From contig NZ_CP024314.1 in NCBI RefSeq assembly GCF_002944315.1, positions 806,001 to 870,000 of the forward strand: a stretch of DNA of 64,000 nt. Reading direction: 5' to 3'. The stretch is from Rhizobium sp. NXC24. GTDB taxonomy: Bacteria > Pseudomonadota > Alphaproteobacteria > Rhizobiales > Rhizobiaceae. Below the pieces are notes generated by a model, which did not search any database, was not told where the DNA came from, and worked only from the letters and a program-made list of their open reading frames with translations. The position numbers and the translations under genes are program-made. Below, piece by piece: positions 17,526-26,229 of this stretch (the first letter of the stretch is position 1; the number at the start of each line of letters is the position of its first letter).

Positions 17526-18548
17526 TCAAACCCGGACAGCTTCGTCTCCCAAGGGTGGCGCGACCAGGGTCAATCCTTCGAATTCCGCATAGAAGCTGGC
17601 CGGAAGCTCAGGCTCCACGAGCTGCATATTGCGGATGAGACTTTCCGGTTTCGCCGTGCCGATCAGCACCGAAGCCACCGACGGATGGCGAAGCGGAAAC
17701 TGGATCGCCGGTGCGGCAAGCGGCAAGTCATGGCGGCGGGCGATATCTTCCATCGTCTTGACCTTGGCCAGAACATCCGCTGTCGCCGGAAGATAATCGA
17801 AATGCGCGCCGGGCACGGGGCCGGTCGCCAGAATGCCGGAATTGAAGACGCCGCCAACCACAAGCGACGTGCCCTTCTTCTCGCAGAGCGGCAGCAGCTC
17901 GGCCACCGCCGAACGGTCGAGCAGGGTATAGCGGCCGGCAAGAAGAATGCAGTCGATGTCGGCCTCATGCATGACGTCGAGGCAGACAGGCACTTCATTG
18001 ACGCCGAGGCCATAAGCCTTGATCGCGCCCGAGGACTTCAGCTCCTCCAATGCCTTCAGCCCGGAGCCCAGGAGCTGGCCGAGGTGATATTCATTCAGCG
18101 CCTTGCCGTGGGTGTAGCCGCCAATATCGTGGACGTAGAGAATGTCGATGCGGTTGAGGCCGAGGCGGGCATAGCTGAAGTCGACCGACCGCATGATACC
18201 GTCGTAGGAATAATCGTAATCCGCATCGAAGGGCAGGGGGTCGACATAGCCGTAGTTCGGGACCTTGTCGCTCGCAACCGGCCGCATCAGCCGCCCGACC
18301 TTGGTCGAAAGGACATAGCTGTCTTCCGGCTGGTCGCGCAGGAAATCGCCGACGCGGCGTTCACCGAGACCGAAGCCGTACCAAGGCGCAACATCGAAAT
18401 AGCGGATGCCGCTATCCCACGCCGCCTGCAGGGTGTTCATGGCCTGGTCACGTGGGCAGGTGCGGTAAAGACCGCCGAGCGCTGCGGCCCCGAAGCTGAA
18501 TTCGGTGACCTCCAGGCTTGTCCTGCCGATTCTTCTTCTCTTCATCAC
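17526..18548 (-). CDS. Aldo/keto reductase (aldose dehydrogenase type)
   Basis: A 340-residue NAD(P)-dependent oxidoreductase with a TIM-barrel layout. It opens MKRRRIGRTSLEVTEFSFGAA, then DSGIRYFDVAPWYGFGLGE supplies the catalytic Asp and Tyr (about residues 49-58). VLSTKVGR supplies the Lys, and RIDILYVHDI supplies the conserved His region. The closest group I recall is D-threo-aldose/L-fucose dehydrogenase. It would oxidise the imported sugar to a lactone for the following dehydratase step. It lies between the dehydratase gene (87 nt upstream) and the ABC transporter, all on the minus strand. Confidence 0.82.
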   Translation of the reverse strand: MMKRRRIGRTSLEVTEFSFGAAALGGLYRTCPRDQAMNTLQAAWDSGIRYFDVAPWYGFGLGERRVGDFLRDQPEDSYVLSTKVGRLMRPVASDKVPNYGYVDPLPFDADYDYSYDGIMRSVDFSYARLGLNRIDILYVHDIGGYTHGKALNEYHLGQLLGSGLKALEELKSSGAIKAYGLGVNEVPVCLDVMHEADIDCILLAGRYTLLDRSAVAELLPLCEKKGTSLVVGGVFNSGILATGPVPGAHFDYLPATADVLAKVKTMEDIARRHDLPLAAPAIQFPLRHPSVASVLIGTAKPESLIRNMQLVEPELPASFYAEFEGLTLVAPPLGDEAVRV

Positions 18549-18635
18549 CTCTCCCTTGTGATGACTGTCGTTCGGTTCCGCCGCACCTGGCTCATCGAGG
18601 AGCCTGGGCGCCGCGGCATGGCATGCACTGCTTGT

Positions 18636-20141
18636 CTAAAGCGTCGCTCCGAGATGCCACGGCACGAATTCGTTGTCGCCATAGCCGAAGGCTTCACTTT
18701 TCGTCTTCTTGCCCGATGCGATCTCGATGATTAGTTCGAAGATCTCACGGCCCTTGCCTGATATCGTTGCCTCGCCGGTGGCAATGGTACCGCAATCGAT
18801 ATCCATGTCCTCTTCCATGGAATGGTAAAGCGCCGAATTGCTCGACAGCTTGAATGATGGCGCCGGACGAGAGCCGAAACAACTGCCGCGGCCGGTCGTG
18901 AAGGCGATCATGTTCGCTCCGCCCGCCACTTGGCCGGTTGCCGAAACTGGATCATAACCGGGCGTGTCCATAAAGACGAGGCCATGGTCCGTTACCCGTT
19001 CGGCGTAACTGTAGACGGCGGTCAGCTGCGAGCGCCCGCCTTTGGCGACAGCGCCGAGCGACTTTTCCAGAATGGTCGTAAGCCCGCCGCGCTTGTTGCC
19101 GGGTGAGGGGTTGTTGTCGAGCGAGGCGCCGTGCATGGCGACATATTTTTCCCACCAGTCGATCTTCGCATCGAGTTTGGCGGCGACTGAGTCGCTAACC
19201 GCGCGGCTGCGCAGCAAATGCTCCGCACCATAAATTTCGGAGGTCTCTGACAGTATCGCTGTGCCGCCCGCAGCCGCCAGCAAATCGGCCGCGGCACCCA
19301 GCGCCGGATTGGCGGTGATGCCAGAGAAACCATCGGAGCCGCCGCATTGCAGGCCGACGATGATCTCGCTGATCGAGATGGGCTCGCGACGGGCCTGACC
19401 CACTTCCTCAGCGATCTCCTTCAGGACACCCATGGCAAGCGCCACGGCACGGCGCGAGCCGCCGGCATCCTGAATGTTGAAATGCCGCTTGCTGGCGCCG
19501 GCGCCGCTCTGGCCATAAAGCGTGAGCTGGTTGACCTCGCAGCCGAGGCCGATCATCAGCACCCCGCCGAAATTCACATGACGGGTGTAGCCGGCAAGCG
19601 TGCGATGCAGCGTCTGCATGCCGTCGCCGGTCGAACTCATGCCACAACCCTGGTCGTGGACGATCGGCACAAAACCATCGATGCCGTCATAATGGGGCAG
19701 GAGCGTCCGGTTTGCCTCTTCTGCAATGGCGCGGCAAACCGTTGTGGAACAGTTCACGCTGGCAATGATGCCGATATAGTTGCGCGTTGCCGCCCGGCCG
19801 TCGGCACGGCGAAAGCCCATGAACGTCCGAGCCTTGTCGGCCTCAGTTGCTGCTTCCGGCGCCGCGTTGGCGGTCGCAGCAAGGCGATCATTTTCGAAGT
19901 GAAGGTTATGGCTGTGGACATGATCGCCAGCCTTGACCTCGGCCGTCGTGCGGCCAATTGCCTGGCCGTATTTCACGACGGGCATGCCGATGGCGATGTC
20001 TTGAATGGCGAACTTATGGCCGGGATCGATCTTGTCGCGTGTCACAACCCCATTGGCGACCGTAGCACCAGCCGCAATCGCGGCCGTCGCCACCGCAACA
20101 TTGTCGCCTTCCGACAGAAGGATCCAAGGTTGGCTGTTCAA
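18636..20141 (-). CDS. UxaA-family altronate/galactarate-type dehydratase
   Basis: A 501-residue protein combining an N-terminal SAF domain (about residues 1-95, with HVHSHNL) and the large D-galactarate/altronate dehydratase domain. Visible family segments include GFRRADGRAATRNYI, HDQGCGMSS, IGLGCEVNQ, QCGGSDGFSGITANPALG and TTGRGSCFG; the conserved Cys residues bind iron. The enzyme removes water from a sugar acid to give a 2-keto-3-deoxy acid. The longest reading starts at a TTG at 20159, but the in-frame TTG at 20141 has GGAG 6 nt upstream and fits better. Substrate is uncertain; uxaB/uxaC-type partners are not present here. Confidence 0.82.
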   Translation of the reverse strand: MNSQPWILLSEGDNVAVATAAIAAGATVANGVVTRDKIDPGHKFAIQDIAIGMPVVKYGQAIGRTTAEVKAGDHVHSHNLHFENDRLAATANAAPEAATEADKARTFMGFRRADGRAATRNYIGIIASVNCSTTVCRAIAEEANRTLLPHYDGIDGFVPIVHDQGCGMSSTGDGMQTLHRTLAGYTRHVNFGGVLMIGLGCEVNQLTLYGQSGAGASKRHFNIQDAGGSRRAVALAMGVLKEIAEEVGQARREPISISEIIVGLQCGGSDGFSGITANPALGAAADLLAAAGGTAILSETSEIYGAEHLLRSRAVSDSVAAKLDAKIDWWEKYVAMHGASLDNNPSPGNKRGGLTTILEKSLGAVAKGGRSQLTAVYSYAERVTDHGLVFMDTPGYDPVSATGQVAGGANMIAFTTGRGSCFGSRPAPSFKLSSNSALYHSMEEDMDIDCGTIATGEATISGKGREIFELIIEIASGKKTKSEAFGYGDNEFVPWHLGATL

Positions 20142-20393
20142 TGTCCTCTCCCTGAACAATCTTGTTTTTCGGCGTTGGCTTGGAGGCCATTGCCGATTGA
20201 TTTTGTTTTTTATCTACAATAAACATTTTGGTGTCAACGAGGAAATCGCTCACCAACCTGGGAGGAGGTCGGGCGCGACAGGAGAGGACACGACCGCGGC
20301 GCATCCGGCGGGATTCCCGAATTTGACTGCCACTCGAGCATGGGTCAGACATCGCCGTCGACGTGGAGCCGCGGACTATAAAAGAGGGGGAAA
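20142..20393. promoter_or_regulatory. Divergent promoter region, dehydratase / GntR regulator
   Basis: The interval between divergent genes contains an AT-rich stretch at about 20198-20232 that probably holds the promoter elements of the catabolic operon. GntR/FCD regulators commonly bind such shared regions. A GAGGGGGAAA ribosome site precedes the regulator ATG. Confidence 0.5.
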
Positions 20394-21320
20394 ATGGCGA
20401 GACAAAACACGCTCTTCAAGGATGCGTATAATCGCTATGTCGCCGGACTGAAGCTGGACGCCGCCTTGCCGACCGAGCCTGAAATCGCTGCCGAGCTTGG
20501 CATTAGCCGCAGCACGGCGCGCGCCATTCTGCTGCGTCTAAGTGACGCTGGCATCATCCGCTGGAACAAGCGGCAGAAGACCGTGCTGCGTCAGCCGACC
20601 GAAGCCGATTTCTTTCCGGAAGAAGAGACCAATTCGCTGCACGACATCATCGAGCGAAGCTTCATGCTGCGCATCCTCTCCGACGAAGCGCAGCCCGGAA
20701 TGCAGATCAACGAATTGGAGCTGGCGCGCGAAATCGGCACGGGAACGTCTGTCGTGCGCGAATTCCTCATCCGCTTCAGCCGCTTCGGTCTGATCGAAAA
20801 GCGGCCGAACAGTCATTGGATCCTGAAGGGGTTTACCAGCGAATTCGCTCTGGAGCTTGCCGAGGTGCGCGAAATGTTCGAGCTGCATTCGGCTGCCGAG
20901 TTCGGGCGCCTGCCGGCAGGGCATCCGGCCTGGGCCGCTCTGGCGGCCATCAAGCAAGAGCACTATGACTTGCAAGAGGATTTCGACGCGCGTTATCGCG
21001 ATTTCTCGCAGCTCGACGAGCGCTTTCACCTTCTCATCCATCGCGCCTCCAACAACCGCTTCATCGCCGATTTCTACGACGCGATCGCCATCGTTTTTCA
21101 CTATCACTATCAGTGGAACAAGGCCTTCGCTCGAGAGCGCAATGCGCGCGCCATCACCGAACATCTCGATTATATCGAGGCGTTGCAATCCCGCGATCTG
21201 GAGCGGATCGACAGGGCTTGCCGCACCCATCTTGCCTCGGCGCGACAGACGCTGCTGCAATCCATTCCGCAGAATTCAAGCGAGGCTGTAGGTTCAAGCG
21301 TTCCGAATATTCGAGGTTAA
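20394..21320 (+). CDS. GntR-family regulator with FCD domain
   Basis: A 308-residue regulator. Residues about 15-70 form a winged helix (ALPTEPEIAAELGISRSTARAILLRL). A second HTH-like stretch near 105-140 (INELELAREIGTGTSVVREFLIRF) is the normal GntR-FCD position, so the protein seems to carry two DNA-binding-like segments. The C-terminal half is the all-helical FCD ligand domain with a probable metal site (HLLIHRASNN and the late His residues HLDYIE, CRTHLASAR). It is divergent from the dehydratase gene and probably represses the transport/catabolic operon until a sugar acid binds. The duplicated HTH is unusual. Confidence 0.82.
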   Translation: MARQNTLFKDAYNRYVAGLKLDAALPTEPEIAAELGISRSTARAILLRLSDAGIIRWNKRQKTVLRQPTEADFFPEEETNSLHDIIERSFMLRILSDEAQPGMQINELELAREIGTGTSVVREFLIRFSRFGLIEKRPNSHWILKGFTSEFALELAEVREMFELHSAAEFGRLPAGHPAWAALAAIKQEHYDLQEDFDARYRDFSQLDERFHLLIHRASNNRFIADFYDAIAIVFHYHYQWNKAFARERNARAITEHLDYIEALQSRDLERIDRACRTHLASARQTLLQSIPQNSSEAVGSSVPNIRG

Positions 21321-21383
21321 AAAATATTTCGCCAGCGCCGCGTTTAAACGGCACCGGCGAAGCTTGTTGGCGCGAAGCTGATA

Positions 21384-22151
21384 CTATCTCACGAATTCCC
21401 TGATCTTGTAGGCGACTTCCGTCCGGTTCGTCGCATTCAGTTTCTTCATGATATTGCGGATATGTACTTTGACCGTGCTTTCGCAAAGGTCCATTTCATA
21501 GGCGATGATCTTGTTGGCCTTGCCGCGCCGAAGAGCTTCGGCGACGACGACTTCACGCGGCGTAAACAGACTGTCGGCGCAGCGTGTTCCGCTGGTTACA
21601 GAGGCGATGACCTCCTTGGCAGCGAGAATGCTGCTGGCCGGCACGAACACGCCGCCTGCACGGGCGAGCGCTACGGCTTCGGCGGCGACATTGATTCCGA
21701 CGCTGGTCGGGATGTAACCGCGAGCGCCGCATTCCAGCGCTTTGAGAAGTTGCGCAAGTTCGTCGCTCTCAGCCCCGACAATAACGGGGCTTGCCTTGAA
21801 CCTCTCCGCAAGGGCGGAGATCTTATCGCAGACGTCTGCATCCGAAACCTTGCGTCCGCCGATCATGAAAAGAATTGCGGACGGTTCGCTCTGCATACGG
21901 CGCTTCTGCCATTCTTCGAATGATCCGACGGTGACGATATTCATGCTTTCGTCATATTCCGTCAGGCTCCGGGACAGGCATTCCCTGTCCAAAGCTCGGG
22001 CATCGATTAGGAGAAGATAGTCCTCGCATTCGTCGGTGCTTACCGCGCCTGCCGCGGTGAAAGCCCGCAATGAATCCGACGCGCGGACTGAAATAAGACG
22101 GGTTGCTGTTTCTGTCCCAAATTTCTCATTCGCTAAAGACTGCCTGTCCAT
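21384..22151 (-). CDS. LuxR-type regulator with degenerate receiver-like domain
   Basis: A 255-residue protein. The C-terminal 65 residues are a clear LuxR/FixJ HTH (LFTPREVVVAEALRRG, then STVKVHIRNIMKKL). The N-terminal part (about 40-165) has a receiver-like pattern, including EDYLLLIDARA and ALECGARGYIPTSVG. At the position expected for the phosphoacceptor Asp there is FMIGGR, so it probably is not phosphorylated there. Such regulators are common beside rhizobial exopolysaccharide genes. It precedes a Crp-type regulator and a second polysaccharide gene set on the same strand. An AGGAG about 9 nt upstream supports the start. Confidence 0.82.
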   Translation of the reverse strand: MDRQSLANEKFGTETATRLISVRASDSLRAFTAAGAVSTDECEDYLLLIDARALDRECLSRSLTEYDESMNIVTVGSFEEWQKRRMQSEPSAILFMIGGRKVSDADVCDKISALAERFKASPVIVGAESDELAQLLKALECGARGYIPTSVGINVAAEAVALARAGGVFVPASSILAAKEVIASVTSGTRCADSLFTPREVVVAEALRRGKANKIIAYEMDLCESTVKVHIRNIMKKLNATNRTEVAYKIREFVR

Positions 22152-22345
22152 GGCCGTTACTCCTTACTCCACACTTGGCCTCTATTCTTCAGAATCCATA
22201 TGAGTAGGTATTATTTCAAAGTAACTGAATAGATATACCGAACCAAACCGATAAATTTCGTGTTGACTCATAGCATTCCTCCTGTCCTTGAAATGTAACT
22301 TACCTGATCACAAGAAGGATAATCGCTGATTCTATTTAGTCGGAC

Positions 22346-22361
22346 ATTAACATATGTTAAT
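22346..22361. promoter_or_regulatory. 16-bp perfect palindrome upstream of the LuxR-type gene
   Basis: ATTAACATATGTTAAT reads identically on both strands. It lies 195 bp upstream of the LuxR-type start and 70 bp beyond the end of the Crp-type gene, within an AT-rich interval. A 16-bp perfect palindrome is a good candidate for a dimer-binding operator. Confidence 0.5.
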
Positions 22362-22430
22362 AAAGTCTAAAAATATTCGCCTCACGATTGTTATCGACTT
22401 GAAATAACGCGAGCGCGCTCGCGCCGGGCT

Positions 22431-23141
22431 TTAAATCATATGCGGCGTGAAATAGGTTTCGTCGAAATCGACGAGTTCCGCGAGCTTGTGGCGGTCGAGA
22501 AATTCGACGATGCCATTGCGGAACGACAAAAGTCCGCCCAACCTCATATCCCTGAGGACGCGGTTGATATGTACCGTCGACAGGCCGACGGCATCGCCGA
22601 TATCGGCTTGCGTCAGCGGGCATTCGAAACCATCGAAGTTCGGCTTTAGCCGCAACGGACCAAGCCGGGTCGCCAGCTCGAGCAGCAGGTGGCCAGTGCG
22701 CTCCAGAGCGTCACGGCGGCCGATATTAGCGAGCCGCTCGGACATGCGCGCCTGCCGCCGCATCATCTCGGTGAGTACGATGCGATAGAGTCGCGAAGAA
22801 ACGTCCAGGGTTGTATGGGAGGTGAAATCCGGGAATTCCATGACGGTGACTTTGGAGAGAGCCTGTACCGTCTCGCGCGCCAGTTCTACCGAAGGAGTGG
22901 AGATCATGTCACCACGGAGCGCAAACTCGATGACGATGCGCGTGCCGTTTGGCAGCATCTTGCTGGAAACCGCCCATCCGCTGACGAGAAAAAGAAGACG
23001 CGGCGTATCGTCGTCATAATCGTAGATGGTTTCACCGGGGGCATATGTGCGCGGAATGCCGCCCGTCAGTTCTGATTTCTGACGATATAGATCAGGACTC
23101 ACGGCCTGTTGTAGACGCCCTATGGAAACCTGCGTTGTCAT
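22431..23141 (-). CDS. Crp/Fnr-family transcription regulator
   Basis: A 236-residue regulator with an N-terminal cyclic-nucleotide-binding-like beta barrel (about residues 35-115; the segment GETIYDYDDDTPRLLFLVSG in part) and a C-terminal winged helix. The recognition region is PLTQADIGDAVGLSTVHINRVLRDM (about 163-187, split across the HTH). There is no Fnr-type cysteine cluster. An ATG exists 24 nt upstream (23165) without a ribosome site; the ATG at 23141 follows GGGGG by about 5-6 nt and is preferred. Its position between the LuxR-type gene and polysaccharide genes suggests control of the second exopolysaccharide locus. Confidence 0.85.
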   Translation of the reverse strand: MTTQVSIGRLQQAVSPDLYRQKSELTGGIPRTYAPGETIYDYDDDTPRLLFLVSGWAVSSKMLPNGTRIVIEFALRGDMISTPSVELARETVQALSKVTVMEFPDFTSHTTLDVSSRLYRIVLTEMMRRQARMSERLANIGRRDALERTGHLLLELATRLGPLRLKPNFDGFECPLTQADIGDAVGLSTVHINRVLRDMRLGGLLSFRNGIVEFLDRHKLAELVDFDETYFTPHMI

Positions 23142-23348
23142 ACGTGCCCCCGAACCAAATACCATATCGGGAAGGTTCTCAATAACCTGTCCCTTGAAGG
23201 TATATCACGTTACGTATGGCAAGTATATAGCACGCAACTTTCGGCGTGGCTCGTAGTCTATATTGCTTATGTGAATTCTCTTCGAAATCACGCGGCGGTT
23301 AATTTGCCTGTCATATGATTAAAGCATCTAACATCGCTCATTATACAT

Positions 23349-23358
23349 GGTAATTACC
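23349..23358. promoter_or_regulatory. Small palindrome upstream of the Crp-type gene
   Basis: GGTAATTACC is a perfect 10-bp palindrome in the AT-rich gap between the pyruvyltransferase-like gene and the Crp-type gene. It may be a regulator site; the evidence is symmetry only. Confidence 0.25.
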
Positions 23359-23374
23359 CCGGAATTTCTTAGTA

Positions 23375-24640
23375 TTAATTCGACGCCGTTGCGCGATGAT
23401 CATTTCGTATTACGGATGACATCTCGGCGGCGATATTCTGATCCCTCCGGGTGAGATTCCGACGCATATCGGCAATTCCAGCTTCTGCCTCGGCCATAAT
23501 CACCCGATGGTAGTGCGATTCGATTCCTTCCGAATCAGCCGCCCTTAACAATCGGGCAATATCGGATACCGACGTCCCACTGCCGTTGAGGAAGTAGGAC
23601 TGCCGGCCAACCGATCGGAAGAAGCCCTCGACCTTCTTGTCCCAGCCCAGCCCGACATGAGGAATCCCCAGGGAATAGGCGGCGATACAGGCATGCAGCC
23701 GATGGGCAAGGATGACATTGGCCGACCGAAGGATCCGAATCAGCTCTTCCGGCGCGCGTGGACGCGGGGCGAGCTGCAGCGCGCCGGATAGGGCGAGACG
23801 GTGCATCAGGACCTCGTCCATTATTCGTTGGGCGAAGATCTGGTCCTCGCTGGCGCCGTTGCAGAACAAGCACACGCGATATCCATCCTGCACCAACAGT
23901 CGAATGAGATCCCGATATTCGGCGATGTCCTGCAGCGGAATGGCAGAGGCCTTCTGGCTGGCATGCCGTTGCAGAATGACCGGCTCCGTCACGCACAGGC
24001 CGATGATTGGCCGGCGCTTCGGCGACGCTGGACTGTAATCATCACTGACGAGCGTCCGAGCGAGCAATCCTGGATCGTGAACGACCGTCGCTTCCGGCCC
24101 ATTAGGAAAGTGCCGGCGCCAACTGTCTTGGGCGAAGCTGTCGCGCACCGAGAGGTGGACGAGATTGGTCTGCTTCAGCCGGCCAAAGAGGCGCGCCGCC
24201 GGTGCGGACCAATGGCCGCTGACACCGACTGCATAGATCGCCAATGGCCGATTGTGGCGCCGGACGCTATCGAGCACGGTGCCGACCTTCAGGGGAAAAT
24301 TGAGATCGTCATCTTGAAAGAGATTGCCGCCGCCAATCACCACCGCATCCGCAGCGGCGATCTTGGCATCCCATCGGCCTCGCAATTTCCGAAGCGAGCG
24401 CCCGAGAACATAGCCTACGGCCCAACGCCGTGCGAAGGCGGGCAGCCGGTGCAGCACCTTCAGAGCCTGCTGACGCCGGCCGCTTCCTCCGCTCGTCCCG
24501 AAACCTTCCCGTCCGGCGAGATCGATCGTCTCCACCTCGATATGGCCGCCTTCCTTGGTCAGCCCAGCCTCGACGCATTGCGCCAGCAGACCGTCTCCAA
24601 GATTTTCGCTGTATTTGACGTTGAATACGACAATCTTCAC
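23375..24640 (-). CDS. Polysaccharide pyruvyltransferase-family protein
   Basis: A 421-residue protein of the PS_pyruv_trans/WcaK fold. Features include the N-terminal VKYSENLGDGLLAQCVE, the glycine-rich VVIGGGNLFQDDD (about residues 95-107) and AIYAVGVSG. VSVRDSFAQDSW-like LSVRDSFAQ and the late VILAHRLHACIAAYSLGIPHVGLGW segment, with its conserved His, are also present. It would add a pyruvate ketal, or act as a related transferase, on the second polysaccharide. The start is GTG with GGGAG 7 nt upstream, and its GTGA overlaps the stop of the polymerase-like gene, so the two are coupled. It is not a duplicate of exoV: the sequences differ strongly. Confidence 0.82.
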   Translation of the reverse strand: MKIVVFNVKYSENLGDGLLAQCVEAGLTKEGGHIEVETIDLAGREGFGTSGGSGRRQQALKVLHRLPAFARRWAVGYVLGRSLRKLRGRWDAKIAAADAVVIGGGNLFQDDDLNFPLKVGTVLDSVRRHNRPLAIYAVGVSGHWSAPAARLFGRLKQTNLVHLSVRDSFAQDSWRRHFPNGPEATVVHDPGLLARTLVSDDYSPASPKRRPIIGLCVTEPVILQRHASQKASAIPLQDIAEYRDLIRLLVQDGYRVCLFCNGASEDQIFAQRIMDEVLMHRLALSGALQLAPRPRAPEELIRILRSANVILAHRLHACIAAYSLGIPHVGLGWDKKVEGFFRSVGRQSYFLNGSGTSVSDIARLLRAADSEGIESHYHRVIMAEAEAGIADMRRNLTRRDQNIAAEMSSVIRNDHRATASN

Positions 24641-26073
24641 GGCAATCTCCCGACAGCACTAATTTGCCGCATGCGCGCCACCGGCGCGTCGTTCGTGCGC
24701 ACCAGAGTTGGGACCGTGAGGGCGGAGACGCTGCCTGCGAGAATGTAGAACATCAATCCGAGATCATAGACGGTGCCCGACGTGGCCGCGGACACCAGCA
24801 CGGTGATGAACCCGGCCTTCGCGGCCCGGGCAACGGCCGCGGCTTCCCGGGATGGCAGGTTCCTGGCCCGGGTATCGGCTTTCAGGATCAGCAGCACGAA
24901 GAGCGCAAAGATCAGCGCGCCGGGAATGCCGAGATTGGAAAGCAGCACGAGGCCGAAGCTCGATGCACGCGCGCTGCCCAGTCCCGCGCCGAAGCCTTGG
25001 GTGTCGATGAATGTCTGATAGGCCATGGAATTCCACATGAAGCGTTCGCGACCGGACTGGCTGTCGGCTTTCGAGAACAGCATCTCGTCGAGGAAGTCGT
25101 GCAAGCCGTTGGCAAGATCGGGCATGGCGATCAGAACGAAGAGAATGACAAGCGGCATTGCCGCCATGATGGCGACGATCATGACGGGCCGCCCGGTGCC
25201 TGGTTCGTTGCGCGAAGCCAGGAAAGATTGCAGGCAAAGCACCGGCAGGACCAGGCCAAGGCCGACGAGGGCTGTCGCCGATGTCGAGAGGATCAGGGCC
25301 ACCAGAAGCAGGCCGGCGATAATGCCGGTCGCGCGGGATCTGATGCCGCTTAGCCATAGACTGGCCGTCATCGCAAAAAGCACGAGCGTGAAATCTGCAA
25401 AGGCCGACGCTTCAGGAAATGTCCCCGAGATCCGCTTCAGTCCGCCTTTCTCGGCGTTGGTCAGCAGCGCATAGTTGGCGGTTCGCACGAAACCGAGAAG
25501 GAATTCCGTGTGGCTGAAATACGTAATAATGTCAGCAAGGGCGAAACCGAGATTGACGCTGGCGACCACCAGCATTCCATTGATCAGATTGGTGGGAGTG
25601 CCGCCTTTGCGAATGAAGGCGAAAGTGGCCGCAAAGCAGACGAGGCCACCAATCGCATAGACGGATTGAGTGATATTGTTTGACGAAAACTTCAGCGGCA
25701 CCAGCGAAATGAAGTTGCGCCCGCCTACCGCCCGCTCGACGGTCATCGTCTCCGTCATGCCCTGGAACAGCCTTGGGAAAAAGACGGCTGTTGCCAAGCC
25801 GAAGAGGGTCAGCACCAGAAGGCAGAAACCGGGACGCGGCGGCGCCAAGGCAGCAAAGAGCGGTCCTTCGCCATAGGCCAGGAACAAGCGCATGCCGAAG
25901 AACAGCAGAAAAAGGCTCGGCACCAGAACCGATGCGCCGCCAAGGCCCGGCACGCTGAAGGCGGCAGCCGCGCCGAACACCGTAGACAGGATCATGACGG
26001 TAAACGACCATCGAACGGGCGCAGCCAGCATGGCCACGCCGACGACAAACGTTAGTAAACCCATGAAATTCAT
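24637..26073 (-). CDS. O-antigen ligase/polymerase-like membrane protein (Wzy-like)
   Basis: A 478-residue protein with about eleven to twelve membrane segments. A long periplasmic loop (about residues 330-390) contains SGRERFMWNSMAYQTFIDTQGFGAGLGS, which matches the conserved Arg-containing loop of Wzy/WaaL proteins (given here in two overlapping parts: SGRERFMWNSMAYQ and GFGAGLGS). It is the likely polymerase of the second exopolysaccharide, parallel to ExoQ. It is the promoter-proximal gene of a two-gene unit with the pyruvyltransferase-like gene, overlapping by 4 nt. It is divergent from the GH16 gene, with 156 bp between. Confidence 0.78.
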   Translation of the reverse strand: MNFMGLLTFVVGVAMLAAPVRWSFTVMILSTVFGAAAAFSVPGLGGASVLVPSLFLLFFGMRLFLAYGEGPLFAALAPPRPGFCLLVLTLFGLATAVFFPRLFQGMTETMTVERAVGGRNFISLVPLKFSSNNITQSVYAIGGLVCFAATFAFIRKGGTPTNLINGMLVVASVNLGFALADIITYFSHTEFLLGFVRTANYALLTNAEKGGLKRISGTFPEASAFADFTLVLFAMTASLWLSGIRSRATGIIAGLLLVALILSTSATALVGLGLVLPVLCLQSFLASRNEPGTGRPVMIVAIMAAMPLVILFVLIAMPDLANGLHDFLDEMLFSKADSQSGRERFMWNSMAYQTFIDTQGFGAGLGSARASSFGLVLLSNLGIPGALIFALFVLLILKADTRARNLPSREAAAVARAAKAGFITVLVSAATSGTVYDLGLMFYILAGSVSALTVPTLVRTNDAPVARMRQISAVGRLP

Positions 26074-26229
26074 ATGCCGTCCGCTCCGAAATATCGTCTA
26101 TTTCATCAGGACAAAAACTATCACGGCGCCGGCTGGCTTGTATTTCCGCCGCGCTTAAGCCCTTTGGGGTACCGCATAAACCGAAATGGGTTCTGTACCG
26201 GATAGGCGCCGCCGCGTTAGCGTCAGAGC

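Noticed and set aside
17415..18734. 439-residue plus-strand frame over the aldo/keto reductase
   Set aside because: The minus strand has the catalytic motifs of the reductase; the plus frame has none.
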